A DNA stretch of 64,000 nucleotides from assembly GCF_932526225.1 (NCBI RefSeq), contig NC_064038.1, positions 9,113,070 to 9,177,069 of the forward strand. Direction: 5' to 3'. The notes beneath the pieces were generated by a model. The model was not told the origin of the DNA, made no database searches, and saw only the letters and a list, made by a program, of their open reading frames with translations. The position numbers and the translations under genes were made by a program. The DNA comes from Nematostella vectensis. Its lineage: Eukaryota; Cnidaria; Anthozoa; Actiniaria; Edwardsiidae. Shown here one piece after another: positions 1 to 12,704 of the stretch (positions are counted from its first letter, which is position 1; each line of letters begins with the position of its first letter).

Positions 1-3000
1 AAAGCGTGTCAGCGCGAGTTTTAGATCTCGTTAGGTTTACAAAATATCGATTGTTCATTTTTCCAACACCTGTATATCCCATCCCAACAGGTATTCAATG
101 ATATTTTTATAGATAATTCTATTTATGTGTAAATGATTTTTACACAGCTTCCTATTATACTGTCTAAATGATACATTATTAGTAGATTTATATTAATAAT
201 ATATAAATATTATATTAAGTGTAAAAGGTTGAAAGAAAAAGAGAAGTAAAACTTTCAAATCTATACACTTTACCTTGATGTGTCCATTTATCTACGCGTC
301 ATGCATTCATTTCCCTCCGTCGCCCTCCACACACTTGCCTTTTCCCTCTATATCAACGAAATGTGGATTGTTTAGGGGTATGGTTTCCTAATAGTCACTG
401 CTTCCTGACTAGCTAAGCATAAAGCAAACCCTAGCCAAAACCACGGAAGCCACTGCATTGTTTAATAATCGTATCAGAAATACAACGATCCTTAGCACCT
501 TTGCGGCGTCTCTTTCATATGCTAAGTTTCTTCAGCATAAATTACATGATTACGGCTCCATTTGTCCTCGATACTTGTTATCTCGAAATGAAATTTTCAT
601 TAAAGCATCCAAAAGGTATTTCTCAGGCTATTGTCGCAAGTAAAGTCGAAATGTCGGCTCGGTGTGAAATCTATCATAAACATAATCTCCTCGGACGATT
701 AACTGTGAATTAGTTGAGTGATCCCCCTCTGTCGGTGCTATATAGACTGGGATTTTATCTTGGAAGAACAAAATAACATAGACTTCTATTTGACTATCAG
801 AAAAAGTAATAGATCCTAAAAAATTAAATCAACAAAAGGTCGAAATTGTATGTAAAATAGAATTGTTTTCCTCATGTTTCAAGCATTTGCCGTTCTTTAG
901 AGCAAAAGACAACAGATCTTCTATTTGTGTAAGTTTTCTCTCCCCGCCAAAAAAATATATTTTTGTCTGTTTTATTTATTTAGATTAATGTCGGTTGTTT
1001 AATTTAAAAGAGAAACCACTCGTCGATCTAACAGTGTATATCTCAGTCAAGACGCTTAGAAGTGGAAAATGCCATAATCATTCCAAATTCAGTGCGCATG
1101 TTCATTATTGGAGATTATATGAGATGACATGAGATGACATTTTTAGGGCCTAAATTTTCGAGGTAATATATTCTAAAGTTTGACTTAAATGTCGTTTTTT
1201 CTTCCTTTCTTTCAATTTCTTTATTTTAAAGCTCCTTTTTCAGATGACTTGCGCGTTTTGTCTTCGCCATTTTATGTTCGCGAAACAGGTTTTGATTTGT
1301 TATAATGGGATTTGCTTGGAGTTCTTTTTATTTCGTTTATTTTATTCTCTGTGTACTTACCGATGCTTTATTAACATTACTATTGTTTATTATTCAATAA
1401 TTGATTGTCATGTCAACTTTGTCTTTCCCTGCGGTAGTTCTGTTTACATCTGTGGCTTCTGCGATATTTTGTTTAAAGGTGTTTAGTTTTTTAGGGTTGT
1501 TTTTTCTTTTGTGTAAATGTGGTGTAAAAATCTTTTTTTGCGGGAGTATGTCTTTTAATTAGTCTCACGTGGGTGGAAAAATATGCTTTTAGTCTAGCTT
1601 TGAAGCTGGTTACGCGAAGCCATCATGTATAAGAAGTTATTTATGTGTAATTTATGTGTAAAACATGAAAAACCCTATACCTTTAAACAAAGTTTGTTTT
1701 AAGCCCTTTAGAGCCCCAAAAAAACCCTACTGAGTACCGTTTTCCTTTTTCTTTTTTCAAAATAATGTTTGTCATACAATTCATAATTACTTTCTTCTAA
1801 AGTTTCATTGAGCTTATTGCTTAATAGCCGGTTAATTTCTCCATCATGAGATGCTAATCTTTAGCAGGTGAAAGTGGCTAAAAGCTTGGAAACTGTTTAA
1901 ACGAGAAACAGAATCTAGAAATGGGTTTTCGTGATAACAGTAAGTTCTTGCATCAGCGAGACTTGAGTGTTAAATAAGCCGTCCAATATATATGTCCCCT
2001 CGAACTAATACGAGATTAGTCTAAAAAAAGCTTACTTACCTAGTATTCAATCAAAGAGCCATTTCTACTGCGATAGCATTACTGGTCTGTACATGTCTTT
2101 AAAGACCATGAGTTCACCATGACATCACGAGCAGCTTTTGGTGATATGTGTGAGTTGATGAAGGTTGTGTTTGTATATAATATGCATCTCTTTTTCGTGT
2201 TGTGTCCCTCGGTAGTCTAACAATTGACGGTGTTATCGCGCTGGTTTGTCTATAAAGGATATGTTTCCATTGTAGTTTGTCTCGCTTTGCGTAATTGTTT
2301 GGCGTCAACGTATGATTTACTAATTGAGGAACCAACGGGTCTTGATATTTCACTTTCAAACTTCAAGTCGTTTAACATGTGACAGGCCATTAGGAGACTT
2401 TCCACCTGCTTGCGAGCTCCTTCGAATTTCCAAAGCTCTCTAAGCAACCGAAAATATCCCATTTTGACAAAAAAAAACTATTTGCTGCTTATCTTTTTCA
2501 TAGTTTGCAAGCTCGAGCAGCTTGAATGATTTCCTTAAATGAATCTTCATTTGCGATAGCTCGGTATGACTGTCACATTAGATCCCCCTAATTTCCGCTC
2601 CTAAGTAACTCTCTTTTTGACATTACACTGAGATTTTCTCCCTAAGTGCCCACGGAATAATGATACAATCCATACAAAAACTCAAAGGATGAATGTACTC
2701 TTATTTCACATCACCATAATCTATTCCACGAGTATTTGGGTCCATTCTTCGTAGTTACTATAACTTCATCTGCGATAAGCTATTCCGCCGAAAAGCTATA
2801 AGCTTTTTCGTCCAAAAAATAAAGAGAAAGCTCTTTCCCTTTTTTCCTCTCTGCTATCAGCTTTATTAAGATCAGGCGTGTTTTTAGAATGCTATTTTGA
2901 GCCAGATGTATGAAAACTGAGGGATCTACTCCGATAAGATTATAAATGGATTAAATTATTCTTTGATCTTGCTTTTTTGATGTCGCTTTTAACTGCCTCC

Positions 3001-3413
3001 GCTTTTTCTATTCACGTTTTCAAACGCGCCTCAATTAGTATACAGCGGTCTTCTCATGAACAGCGTTCAACTGAACCAATCAGGTACTAGGGATTTTGGG
3101 ATTGCGTTCAGATGCTTTCCCGAGTATTTAGAGGTAACAAAAACTATTATTATGATTACCGCTTTATACAAGAATTAGTAGAAAAAAATATATATATCGT
3201 GATGGGATAGGAAATTAGTTTATACAAAACGACTCTCGTTAATCGCGCGCTCTGATTGGTCAAAGGTCAATATGTCATTAGAGGACATATGCACGCTTGA
3301 CGTCAACATGCATGCGCTCCCAAAACCTAGATTGTAACGTAAGAAACATTCTAATTGTTGTATAAAACAAATAGATCTCTTTTTTTTTTGTGCGTCTCTC
3401 CTCTAATACATCT
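1..3413. other. Gene-free AT-rich DNA
   Basis: No ORF here has coding character or recognisable similarity; the open frames are short, AT-rich and without domain motifs. A small perfect direct repeat (GAGATGACAT twice, about 1121-1140) is the only local structure noted. No RNA gene or promoter could be supported. Confidence 0.6.
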
Positions 3414-3484
3414 ACAGCGTGTCATGAACAGTTGCGCAACTCGACTGCGTCTCGTTGTGTACTTTTTTGTTCATGACACGCTGT
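3414..3484. repeat. Perfect 17-bp inverted repeat (hairpin)
   Basis: The arms 3414-3430 (ACAGCGTGTCATGAACA) and 3468-3484 are exact reverse complements around a 37-base loop. CTCTAATA and its near-complement TATTAGAG lie outside the arms on the two sides, which suggests a short MITE-like element of somewhat greater length. No target duplication was identified. Confidence 0.7.
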
Positions 3485-5464
3485 GACGTCATCTGTGCAT
3501 CTATTAGAGGACAGACCCACACAAAAATAAATATATTTTATAAATAACTTTCTTTTATCTCGCTTCGCTGGCCTGGCGAAATAAAAATAGAAGAGGCATC
3601 TCTGCTCTAGCAGGGGAATTATCTCGCAAATTGAAGAGTCATTTATGTTAAAAAGAATATCACGTGATCGTGAAGAAAATCACACTCATCTGTTCTGTCT
3701 ACATTGCTAAAATCTCTCTTTCTTTAATATTACGGGTATTCCCGCGCGCTTATCCAAGTCTCTTTTAAATTTTCATCAATTTATTTAACATAGCAAGAGA
3801 AAAAACGCCAGTTCACTCACCTGTTGCCCAGTTTTAAAGAAGTTCTTCGAGTCAGAGTTGTTCGTCGGCCACCGTTTATTGATCGTCTACGAGGAAAGAC
3901 AGAAGCTTTAAGTTAAGAAAAAAATATGTATATGAAGTTTACTTGGTCATCTACATGCCGGATGTATTGAAATATTTTCGAACCTTAGCATGGCCGAGGG
4001 AAACTCGAAACTGCACACTCAGTACGCGGACTATTAAACACTGCAGCCCGTTGTAGATTTGCGTGCCCTTTTTTTGGTTAATTTAAAGAAAAAAACCCTT
4101 ATGGCTGTATGTTTCTGAGTTATGTAGTGTTCACGGCCTTATCATTGTTTTTCTAGTTGTTTATCCTTTTTAAAGGATAAAAGGTGTAATCATCTTATTA
4201 AAGCCGCATTGTCCCCAGATTACTTCCGGTCGATTACCTAACAATATCCGGTGATTTTTAATTACGAAAAACGCGAAAAATATTTCAAAATATTGGAAGC
4301 AGTGTGTCTATTGGAAGTTTCTTCGAGGATGTGATTGATAATTTAGAGCGCATGGCCTGTTAAATATCTCGGATTTTAATAGATTATTTTGTCTTTTAAC
4401 GGTTGAGGTTTCCGTCGGACCTCCAGAAGTAAACTGGTGACAATGCGGCTTTAAGTGACTATTGTTAGCACGTGTCTGCGGGAGGATTGAGTTCAGCACA
4501 TGTAAGGAGCTTTTAGCTAAACTCAAAAGACAGGAAGCAACTGGTACGAGTGATAACACGTCTTTGATAAAGGATTGGCAGAGGGAATTTGTGAAGTTCA
4601 GAATTCTTTATCCTTCGGAATTAGCTGTGTCTGGCTAGAGTGGCTAGGGCTAGGTGCAAGGTACGTTAAATCACTACCGTAATTGTTCAAATAATCGCCT
4701 CCCTGGAATAAGCGCCTGAAGAATTGTCTCAACAAAATATGTTGAGAATCTGTCATCTGTGGAATCTGTACGTTAGAAGGAAGGTTACAAAAACTGACTC
4801 CACTTCGTATCCGCTGCAACATGTCTATCAATCGTAGGTTCTGGGGGGGGGGGGGGGGGGGGGGGTTGTACTCCCTGTATTTTTTTAAAATTTACGGTTT
4901 AGAAACTCTTGTAATAAGCGATACAAATACTAATGATTTCATTTGTTCTTTTTTTAATGCGGCGTCACACCCCTACCATACTTAGAATACAATACCGAGA
5001 ATCGTAAGCACACAGGAACATCAAAAAACCTGCTTGTGTAAACCATTTGAAGTCCAATCTTCAACCTAGTGTATACTTCGGTTGTCGTGTTAAACAGTAC
5101 AGTTCGTAAATCGTCATATCTCGCTCCGTGAGGTCGTGGGTCGTTTTGCGATTCTTGTCCATACATTTTTTTTCATGTTTTCTCTATGATAAACACTCAA
5201 AGTTATTCCACTCAGCTTACTATTTGACCGTTTTCATATTACGTGATAAAGTACCACAAATTAGCGAACTCTTATGTTATCTGTGGAGTTCAAACGTTAG
5301 TCGAATCATCCAACTTATGACTAATTTCCTACTTTCCTTCAATAACCAAGCTCTTCTTGCTCGGAGTCACGGAAGGCTAATTTCCTTGATTACTCGAGTA
5401 ATCTGTTATTTCAGTTTAAGCCTTTGGATATCTTTCATTCTACGCTGAAATAATCCTAAATCGG
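3485..5464. other. Gene-free stretch with a 23-G tract
   Basis: No convincing exon was seen. Positions 4843-4865 are an uninterrupted run of G. The open frames on both strands are short and show no recognisable domain. Confidence 0.55.
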
Positions 5465-6386
5465 CGAGAGAAGCACAGGTAGCCCAAGCTCTTTATTTGT
5501 CCCTATTGATATTTATGGTAAACATGGGGCGAAAAACAAAATGAGTGAAAAAAATAAAACAACTTATTGAAAAGACGTGTGTAGTCTAGTGTTGAGTTTA
5601 TGTTTACTTTTTTATTGTTCTCTGGCCGTATTAAAGCGCCTTTTTCAAGATTCAAGATTCACGAAGGAAAGTAATTTTGGACATAGCCCACATTCCGTCC
5701 ACAAAAGCACACTTCCTCCCGCAATCGCACTCAAATTACGGCGACATCCTCACAGATAGCTAGAGTCCAACAAACCCCAGCACGAAAACCTTCCGTGTAC
5801 CTGTGGCTGCGGAGATATGTGTGTACATTTTTTTGCTCTGATTTTGATGTTAAGGGCACGTTTTTTTGCCCTAGTCTACGTGTTCGACCATGGCAAAATC
5901 TTTTTGAGATTAATGCAGACTAATTTCGACGCTCCCTCCCACGGAAGGGACCTCTTTTTTGCGCTCGCACGGGGATCAGGCAATTTTGACGGATGCCAAA
6001 TTCATTTGGTCAAGCATACTACGACGACAAAAAAGACAAATTTTCTGCCTGATTCCTCTGCAATGAAAAATCGTGTCCCCGTGATTTGAGCGCGATTAAG
6101 CGGGAATAAGTGTGTTTTTGAGGACGGAACGTGAGGCATGTCCAAAATTACTTGTCTACCTTTTACTTCGTTCTGGTAAGAGTTCAAATCGTGAATCTTT
6201 TTTGAAAAATGCGCTTTAATACAGCCAGAGAACAATCAAAAAGTAAACATAAACACAACACTAGACTACACACTGTCTTTTCAACAAGTTTTATTTTTTA
6301 TTTTTTAACAAATTTTGTTTTTCGCCCTATTTTTACCGTAAATATCAATAGGGACAAAATTGGGCTACCTGTGGAGAAGGGCTGAC
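5465..6386. mobile_element. Foldback element with arms of about 300 bp
   Basis: The left arm (about 5465-5755) and right arm (about 6065-6386) are long imperfect inverted copies. Matching blocks include ACAGGTAGCCCAA near the outer ends, TGTCCCTATTGATATTTA, GTGTAGTCTAGTGTTG, ATTGTTCTCTGGC, AAGTAATTTTGGACAT and TTCCGTCC. The central 300 bp is unique. It has no transposase ORF, so it is a non-autonomous foldback or MITE-type element. The outer limits are approximate because no target duplication was defined. Short ORFs in the arms are mirror images of repeat sequence and not genes. Confidence 0.8.
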
Positions 6387-7879
6387 TTTGAGCACACACT
6401 ACAAGTACAGTTTTTCAATAATTAACGGAATATGAGCATTGCACTCCTAAAGTGCTTATAAGTGCAGCAAATTTCTGGGCTATTTGACTTTCCCCAGCAG
6501 TCAAAATGGAAGAGCCTTTCTGACAAGAAAGATTGTCATAGATCAGGCTTTTTTCTATATGATACTATGTCTGCGCATCCCCCCCTCAGCCGACATCTTA
6601 TTGTTAAACTCTTGTTTAATGCTTTTATAAGGTAGAACAGCTGGATAATTCTGAAAAAAAAATAGGAAAATAAGCATAACAAATAGTACGAAGGAGGAAA
6701 ATGAATAATATAGGCTACTAATCAGTCAGCTTAGTAACCACTATTGACAAAAGGTGCCGGGCTGCTAAGCATATTACACAGCAGCAGATGGAGAAGCTAA
6801 GTATGTGGATTTATGACAAAGTGATTTCTTCATTACTAGGAGATTATTTACTAATGCCTCTTTTGTAAAGCCCGACGCAACTCAATTATTCCCATTTTTT
6901 CTCTACCACTTTCGTTTTCGTGTTAATTCTTGCTACTTTTCAAATGTAATTCAAATGGGGAATTCGTACTGGCCGTAATTGTATGGATCAATTTGCAGTT
7001 TATTTATTCAATCATTCATGATCTTAATAACATCAGCGTCTCCGTTGCCATGGTTTCAGACCAAATATCCTCATTTAAAAAAGGCAAATCTGTGGTATTA
7101 CGACAATCTTCGCTTCTCAACACAATTAAAATTGTATTAGTTTTGGCTTATCGTTTACTTAAAAAAAACTAAAATATCATTCCATTGCATATTTCAATCT
7201 AATATTTTCACTAGAATTGATGGCGCACACACTCCCATTCATGAAATATTTCACTTTTCTTTGAAAAGATCAGTTTTGAATTCAGCTTTACCTTTTTCAC
7301 ATCTGTTTACTGAAGTTGCAATATTGTTGTTTTTATTAACAGCATACTTATCTGTATTCAACATGTATCAAGTTTGAATTTAATTAACAGAAACATACCT
7401 TCAGATGATGTGACTGTCATCGCTTTCCATCTTTGCTTATGATCTTGTTTCCCGTCTCGTCTTCCCTGGGGCTGTCTCAGAGAGTAAAGTTCGCCTCCGT
7501 GTCGGTTCTCTCTTTGAGAGCTCAGTTTTGAATTCGTAATAGCAATATCAGAAACAACCATATAAATAATACTTTTAACACTTCTAAGACCAGCGTTCGC
7601 TACTGGTCAAGAGAGGTGTTGATCGTGTCTAATAATGGCTTATAACCAGACCATAGAAAGCTTCTCATTCTAGTAAAATGAATAAACAAAAAGGAATGTG
7701 TCAAGGTGTTTTTTATTACTGTTTTTATCCAAAATTACCGTAACCACTAGGGACGGTAATTTCAGTTAATGGAGCCGGAGCCAGGCTCAAAGGTCGTACG
7801 AGTACACGTATCATGCTACGATAGCACAGGTATTACTCAATATGTTTCACGTGAGATACTATACACGTTCTTAATTCTT
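6387..7879. other. Gene-free stretch
   Basis: AT-rich DNA with only short open frames that lack recognisable motifs. No repeat longer than a few bases and no RNA gene was noticed. Confidence 0.5.
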
Positions 7880-7905
7880 ATTGGTCGCTATCTACCTGTA
7901 TAAAG
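7880..7905 (+). promoter_or_regulatory. Inverted CCAAT and TATA box ahead of the SAP ORF
   Basis: ATTGG (an inverted CCAAT box) at 7880-7884 and TATAAAG at 7899-7905 lie 81 bases ahead of the ATG at 7986. A start site about 30 bases past the TATA box would leave a leader of about 50 bases. The arrangement resembles a compact RNA polymerase II promoter, possibly one carried by a retroelement. It is seen by motif only. Confidence 0.45.
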
Positions 7906-7985
7906 CGCCACACCTAAAGTAAAGTCATTCGCTCTTTCGCTGAATAAGCTACGGGTACATTTGAAACATTTGTAATCGGGTAAAT

Positions 7986-8180
7986 ATGCCTAAACGTTCG
8001 CGTTTGTCTGGAGGAGATGAGTTTTCTCGCCTGTCTACCGAGGTGCTTGGTCTGCGACTACAAGCCCTCAACCTGCCCTCTGGTGGAACACGGCAGCAAC
8101 AAATAGATCGCCTCCGGCAAGCCACTCGAGGCGGTGAGGAGGCTTCACCTTCAGCCCCGAGTAGCAAAAGGGGGCGCTAA
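7986..8180 (+). CDS. Small basic protein with SAP-like motif, possible retroelement ORF
   Basis: This is a 64-residue ORF starting at an ATG with a clear TATA promoter upstream. Residues about 15-43 fit the SAP helix-turn-helix pattern, including LRLQALNLPSGGTRQQQIDRL-type spacing of Leu, Pro-Ser-Gly and Arg-Leu. The ends are basic (PKRSR at the start, SSKRGR at the end). SAP motifs bind DNA and occur at the N-termini of chromatin proteins and of some mobile-element proteins. The GC-rich, repeat-like composition differs from the surrounding DNA. I infer a deletion derivative or 5' end of a mobile element rather than a host gene. No integrase or reverse transcriptase follows. Confidence 0.5.
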   Translation: MPKRSRLSGGDEFSRLSTEVLGLRLQALNLPSGGTRQQQIDRLRQATRGGEEASPSAPSSKRGR

Positions 8181-11100
8181 GCGCCCACCAGTCATCCGAC
8201 GGATGCGCTAGTCGTCACGTCACGCTAACTCGCTTTCGATCGGTCTGTCTCCCTCCATATTCTGCCATAATCGTGCCTAGTGTATTCATTGCGTTGCAAG
8301 GCGGGCATTTCCTTTTCACGCGTAAAGCGACATTAAAAGGAGGTTGAAGTTAATACACTGCTTTAACCAATGGAGTGGTCCTTTGATTCTACTTATGATG
8401 TTCCGCGAGGACGTTAAATGGAAAAAACTGCGCTGGGGGAAGGGTGCGCATGGTGCGTGCGAGAGGTGCGCAAAGTGTGCAAATAGAAATAATAATAAAA
8501 ACGTTTCTTCAATCTTTCTTTGTTAGGTACGTCCCGGGTAGAAAAGGCGGCTTTCTTTCTTGCTTTACGTATAGAATTGCTTGCAGTTCAAAAATACAAA
8601 TAAGATTAAAAGTACTTATACATCACCCTCAACCGTTTCGTTTTTATTCCTACGAAGAGCTTAACAAAGTCTAACGACATCACACACAACGCCGTAATAA
8701 ATCACTGGTTATCCATGCGAATTCTACCCTCCCCCACTCTACATCACAATAACGGCCACGAAGTCACTGATGTTTCAAAAGGAAAATAATGTTACTAGTG
8801 CTCAAAATAGTAATTATTATCAAGGCCACTCGTATGTGAGATGTGTTTTGTTTCAAATCGTCTTAAACAGCGGCGTATAGGCAGGATTTTTAACAGGAGA
8901 GGGCCAAAAAGGGACTTTCAAGGAATTTTCTCCTGTACTTTAGATAATGCCTTATACATTTACTGTATTTTAGGCTTCTAAAAGAGGGGGGCCGCGGACG
9001 GAAAGCAGGCTGTGAATTTTCGGGGATACAATCTTAACAAGACAATACGACAGGAAATTGTTCTTGTTTTTTTAGGTTAACTTACCCTGGGTGCCAGAGT
9101 CTCGAGCTTCATTTGTTTACTATGAGCTCTTTACTGACTACGAGGGGCGAAGCGAGCGTATCTATCAAGATGTTTGATCTTATTTGTTGAGACATTTTTC
9201 CAAAAATAGCTTTTACTTCCATGATATCCCTTTTTATTGAAAGTATTTGCCAAAATGATTAGACGATGAACAGAAACGGGACGTTGAAGCTGAGGTCTCT
9301 CCAAGATAGTTAAGTAAAATATAGATCTTAATTACGGGGGGATTTTAGTAACTCTATGGCTCACAAATTAACTAGCTACGCCCATTTTATTAGCCTCAAA
9401 AGAGACACCCAAAAGCCCACTCAAGAAAAACCTCAAAAGAAAGATATAATAATTATTTTGATAGGTGTTTGAAATTTTTAATTTTTTTAAAAAAATTTAC
9501 GAAATGGTGTGGTACGTAGGATTCCTTGTTCTTCTGTATTTTTTTTTTTTTGAACATTAATTCAGAAAAATGTTCAGCTGTTCAACCTTAAACGACAATG
9601 AATCAGAGGCTTGTTAATAAAATGTCGGCCTTATGGGTTTCTAAAAGCTTTTTTCGGACAAACGTTTTAACCAAGAGTGTTTTTTTTATTAACAAAGAGA
9701 GGTTTTTACACCTTGATGCGAATTCTAATTGGAAGGCACTTATGCCGAAAACATTGTATGCTCTTACGAAACCGCGCATGAAAACTTCCGAAAAAAAAAA
9801 TAAATATACAACGTGGCATCTTATCCATTATTCTTATAAAGTAATTTCGAAACAGATTTAGAATGGAATTCAGGAATTTATTGGAAAATGTGTTTGTGCT
9901 GTGTCATTTTTGTGTTGGAAGTTTTTGTCACTTAGAACTCTTTTTCGAAGATCACTTATTCGAAACATACAAGTACATCCTTAGCCTTGAATGCCCACAG
10001 CATAATAAACTATGCCTGATGTTATTTGTGGGAGTGATACTAAAGATACCGAGACACTTTTCCGAAGCGAAAACAATTCTATAAATGGTCATATTCAGAG
10101 AAAAAAATGATTTGCGTGAACAAATAAACCCTCTTAAATATCTAACAGTCCGTTTCTTTACAGTAAGCAGCTCACTTGTTGGCTTACTCTATGCAATTTA
10201 AGATAATAAATTTTACTCAAGTACCGATTTCAAAAGTATTATTTGCGATCCATTTCCATCCTTCCGATGTCAGATAAACAAACCACAATTATATGGACAT
10301 CGAGGATATTAAAAAAACATGACTGGTGTTTTTTTTATGAGCCTTCCAAAATGACACCGAAACCACCCTTTAATTCTACCTGTGCGCCATTGTTGCGACG
10401 CACGCTACCGTGGGCACTTCGAAGAGGAAGTTAGCCAATCAGGATCACTTGTTATTGACACGTCGCTAGGAGGCGAGCTTTATGAGCTATTATCGTGGGC
10501 TCAACAAATAAGCCCACGACACTTGCCGTAATCATACCCAGCGGTGATTCCCTGCAGGGTCATGCCTATTATTGCTATATATATATATATATTTTTGACA
10601 GCTTCTTGGAATAAGTCCAGCGGCCATGCGCACAGCACAAGGATGATATGACGCAGACATCAGGGATAAACCGACAACACGAGTCACACACGAAAAAGAT
10701 CGCACGAGCTGGTCAGAATGTCGACTTCCACTCAAAACCTCATAACACCTAGCCACCTTTTCGTCTTTCTTTAGATTACATCTTCAGGAGATAGCTTTCT
10801 TTGGATAAAGTCTGTGAATGCAATCAACATTTGCATCTATTCGGATTTGAAAAAGTAGATGAAAAGGACGGCGTCTAAACCACACCTCACCATACTTGTG
10901 AAAAATAGAATGTTTAAAGTCCATATAACCTTTCAGAGTTGATTGACTTTGTCAGTTCTTTATATTTTCATCTTCTAAATGGTATGTGGTTCGTATGGAC
11001 CCTATAAAACACGCGTTCGTACGAATAACTCAAATCTGTAATATTGAGGTATTTTGGTCAACCTTTGGAAAAAAGGCCGTTAACTGAAAGGCCCAGGTCC

Positions 11101-11728
11101 AGTCATTTGTAACGTAAATCGAGATGTCAACCAAATTACAAGAGAAAACATATGCGTGGGCTAAACCGGTTCCCGTCTTCATGAACGTTGTGTGGTTACA
11201 ACTTTTACCGCCATCTTTATATCTCTACCTGGTAGTCAAATAATTATTTATCTTCAGGAAACAAATCTGCAAAATTTAGCGGATATTTTTAGTCTTTGAA
11301 TTGTTTTTGCATTGTGCGCGGCGCGCTGCATTCGCAATCAAGAATGGCGACATTCTTACGAGCGCGCGCTGTTTTTGAAACCTACAACAAAACGATATTT
11401 TCTTTTTTTTTGCATACAATTCTCAACTTTAAATTATTCCTCGCTTCATTGTGGGTAGCATTTCAATAGAAAACAATTCGCCAATATTTTGTGGTATTGC
11501 CGTCTCTGAATTTTTACGGATTAAAAGGAAAATACGTTGTTTCAGATTTTCCCGCCAAAACTTGGAATTATTCACTCGATTCAATCTCCTTTCGCGCGGC
11601 CAGGAAAATTTTCAAAGATCTGTAGAAAATTCAAATTTTAATTGAATTCAATTTCATTTTCAGAATATGAAAGTTTATATATGCTTTGTTTTGGCTAGAT
11701 AGATTGATATAAGTGAAAGGTTTTAAAA
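8181..11728. other. Gene-free stretch with a short TA microsatellite
   Basis: Two adjacent plus-strand ORFs (about 9598-9861 and 9863-10084) are AT-rich and have no recognisable domain; I do not count them as genes. A (TA)n tract is at about 10577-10592. A short hairpin (CGTGGGCT / AGCCCACG) lies near 10494-10520. Nothing else could be supported. Confidence 0.5.
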
Positions 11729-11870
11729 ACTTTAAGGCATTGTTGAATTAATAAGATTTATTAATTTCTTGTGACATTCTATATTATTCTGTATGATATT
11801 CCTTAAATTCGATATTCTATACTTTAAGGCATTGTTGAATTAATAAGATTTATTAATTTCTTGTGATATT
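11729..11870. repeat. Direct duplication of 50 bp, 92 bp apart
   Basis: Positions 11729-11778 and 11821-11870 are nearly identical (ACTTTAAGGCATTGTTGAAT... to ...TTCTTGTGA). This is a local duplication just ahead of the minisatellite. It shares the TTAAGGC core of the minisatellite unit and may be related to its origin. Confidence 0.8.
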
Positions 11871-11937
11871 CAATTTAATATCCTACAATTGCTTTTATTT
11901 TCATAAGCCTTGAATTGCATATCCAAGAAAAACTACA

Positions 11938-12640
11938 TCCCTTAAGGCGATAACCAATACCTTACTAAATTCTTAAGGCGTTACCCAATACCTTACTACA
12001 TCCCTTAAAGCGTTACCCAATACCTTACTACATTCCTTAAGGCGTTACCCAATACCTTACTACATCCATAAGGCGTTAACCAATACCTTACTACATTCTT
12101 AAGGCGTTACCCAATACCTTACTACATTCTTTAAGGCGTAAACCGATAGCTTACTACATTCCTTCAAGCGTTAAGCAATACCTTACTACATTCCTTAAGG
12201 CGTTAACCAATAGCTTTTTACATCCCTTAAGCCGTTAACCAATAGCTTTTTACATCCCTTAAGGCGTTAACCAATACCTTACTACATCATAAGACGTTAA
12301 CCAATACTTTATTACATCTTTAAAGGTGTTAACCAATACCTTACTACGTTAACTAATACCTTAATACACACTTTAAGGATATTTCCAAAACCTTACTACA
12401 CCCTTGATGGCGTTACCTAATACTTTACTACAATTATTTTTCTACTTCCTTGAAAGCGTTAACCAAGACATTTCTACAGAGGCAAAGAGTATAGCCTGCA
12501 AATAGCTACAAACAGGAAAGAGGTAGTTGAAATAATTACTACATGCTAAAGGCTTTAAACAAGACTTTGTTACAAGCCTAAAGGCAAACAATACCTTACT
12601 ACTTTCCTAAAGTTATCAACCTAGATCCCGCTTTACCTTA
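11938..12640. repeat. Minisatellite, unit about 32 bp
   Basis: About twenty tandem copies of a unit containing CTTAAGGCGTTA...CCAATACCTTACTACAT run from 11938. They are regular to about 12350 and then degenerate toward 12640. Unit length drifts between 31 and 34 bases. The array ends just downstream of the 3' end of the minus-strand GPCR gene. It has no CRISPR-like spacers, because the whole unit repeats. Confidence 0.85.
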
Positions 12641-12656
12641 ATGCGTCATCCAAGTC

Positions 12657-12662
12657 TTTATT
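12657..12662 (-). terminator. Candidate polyadenylation signal for the first GPCR
   Basis: The plus strand reads TTTATT here, which is AATAAA on the minus strand, 43 bases past the stop codon of the GPCR. It is the nearest canonical hexamer and falls before the minisatellite, so it would give a very short 3' UTR. Confidence 0.45.
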
Positions 12663-12704
12663 CAGAATTTTAATCAACCTGTTCACTAAAATGTTGTCTA
12701 CCAA

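Noticed and set aside
9598-10084. Two adjacent plus-strand ORFs (87 and 73 codons) as one gene with a stop
   Set aside because: AT-driven composition, no recognisable domain and no splice or promoter context.
11938-12640. CRISPR-like array
   Set aside because: The whole 32-bp unit repeats with no unique spacers, and the context is eukaryotic.
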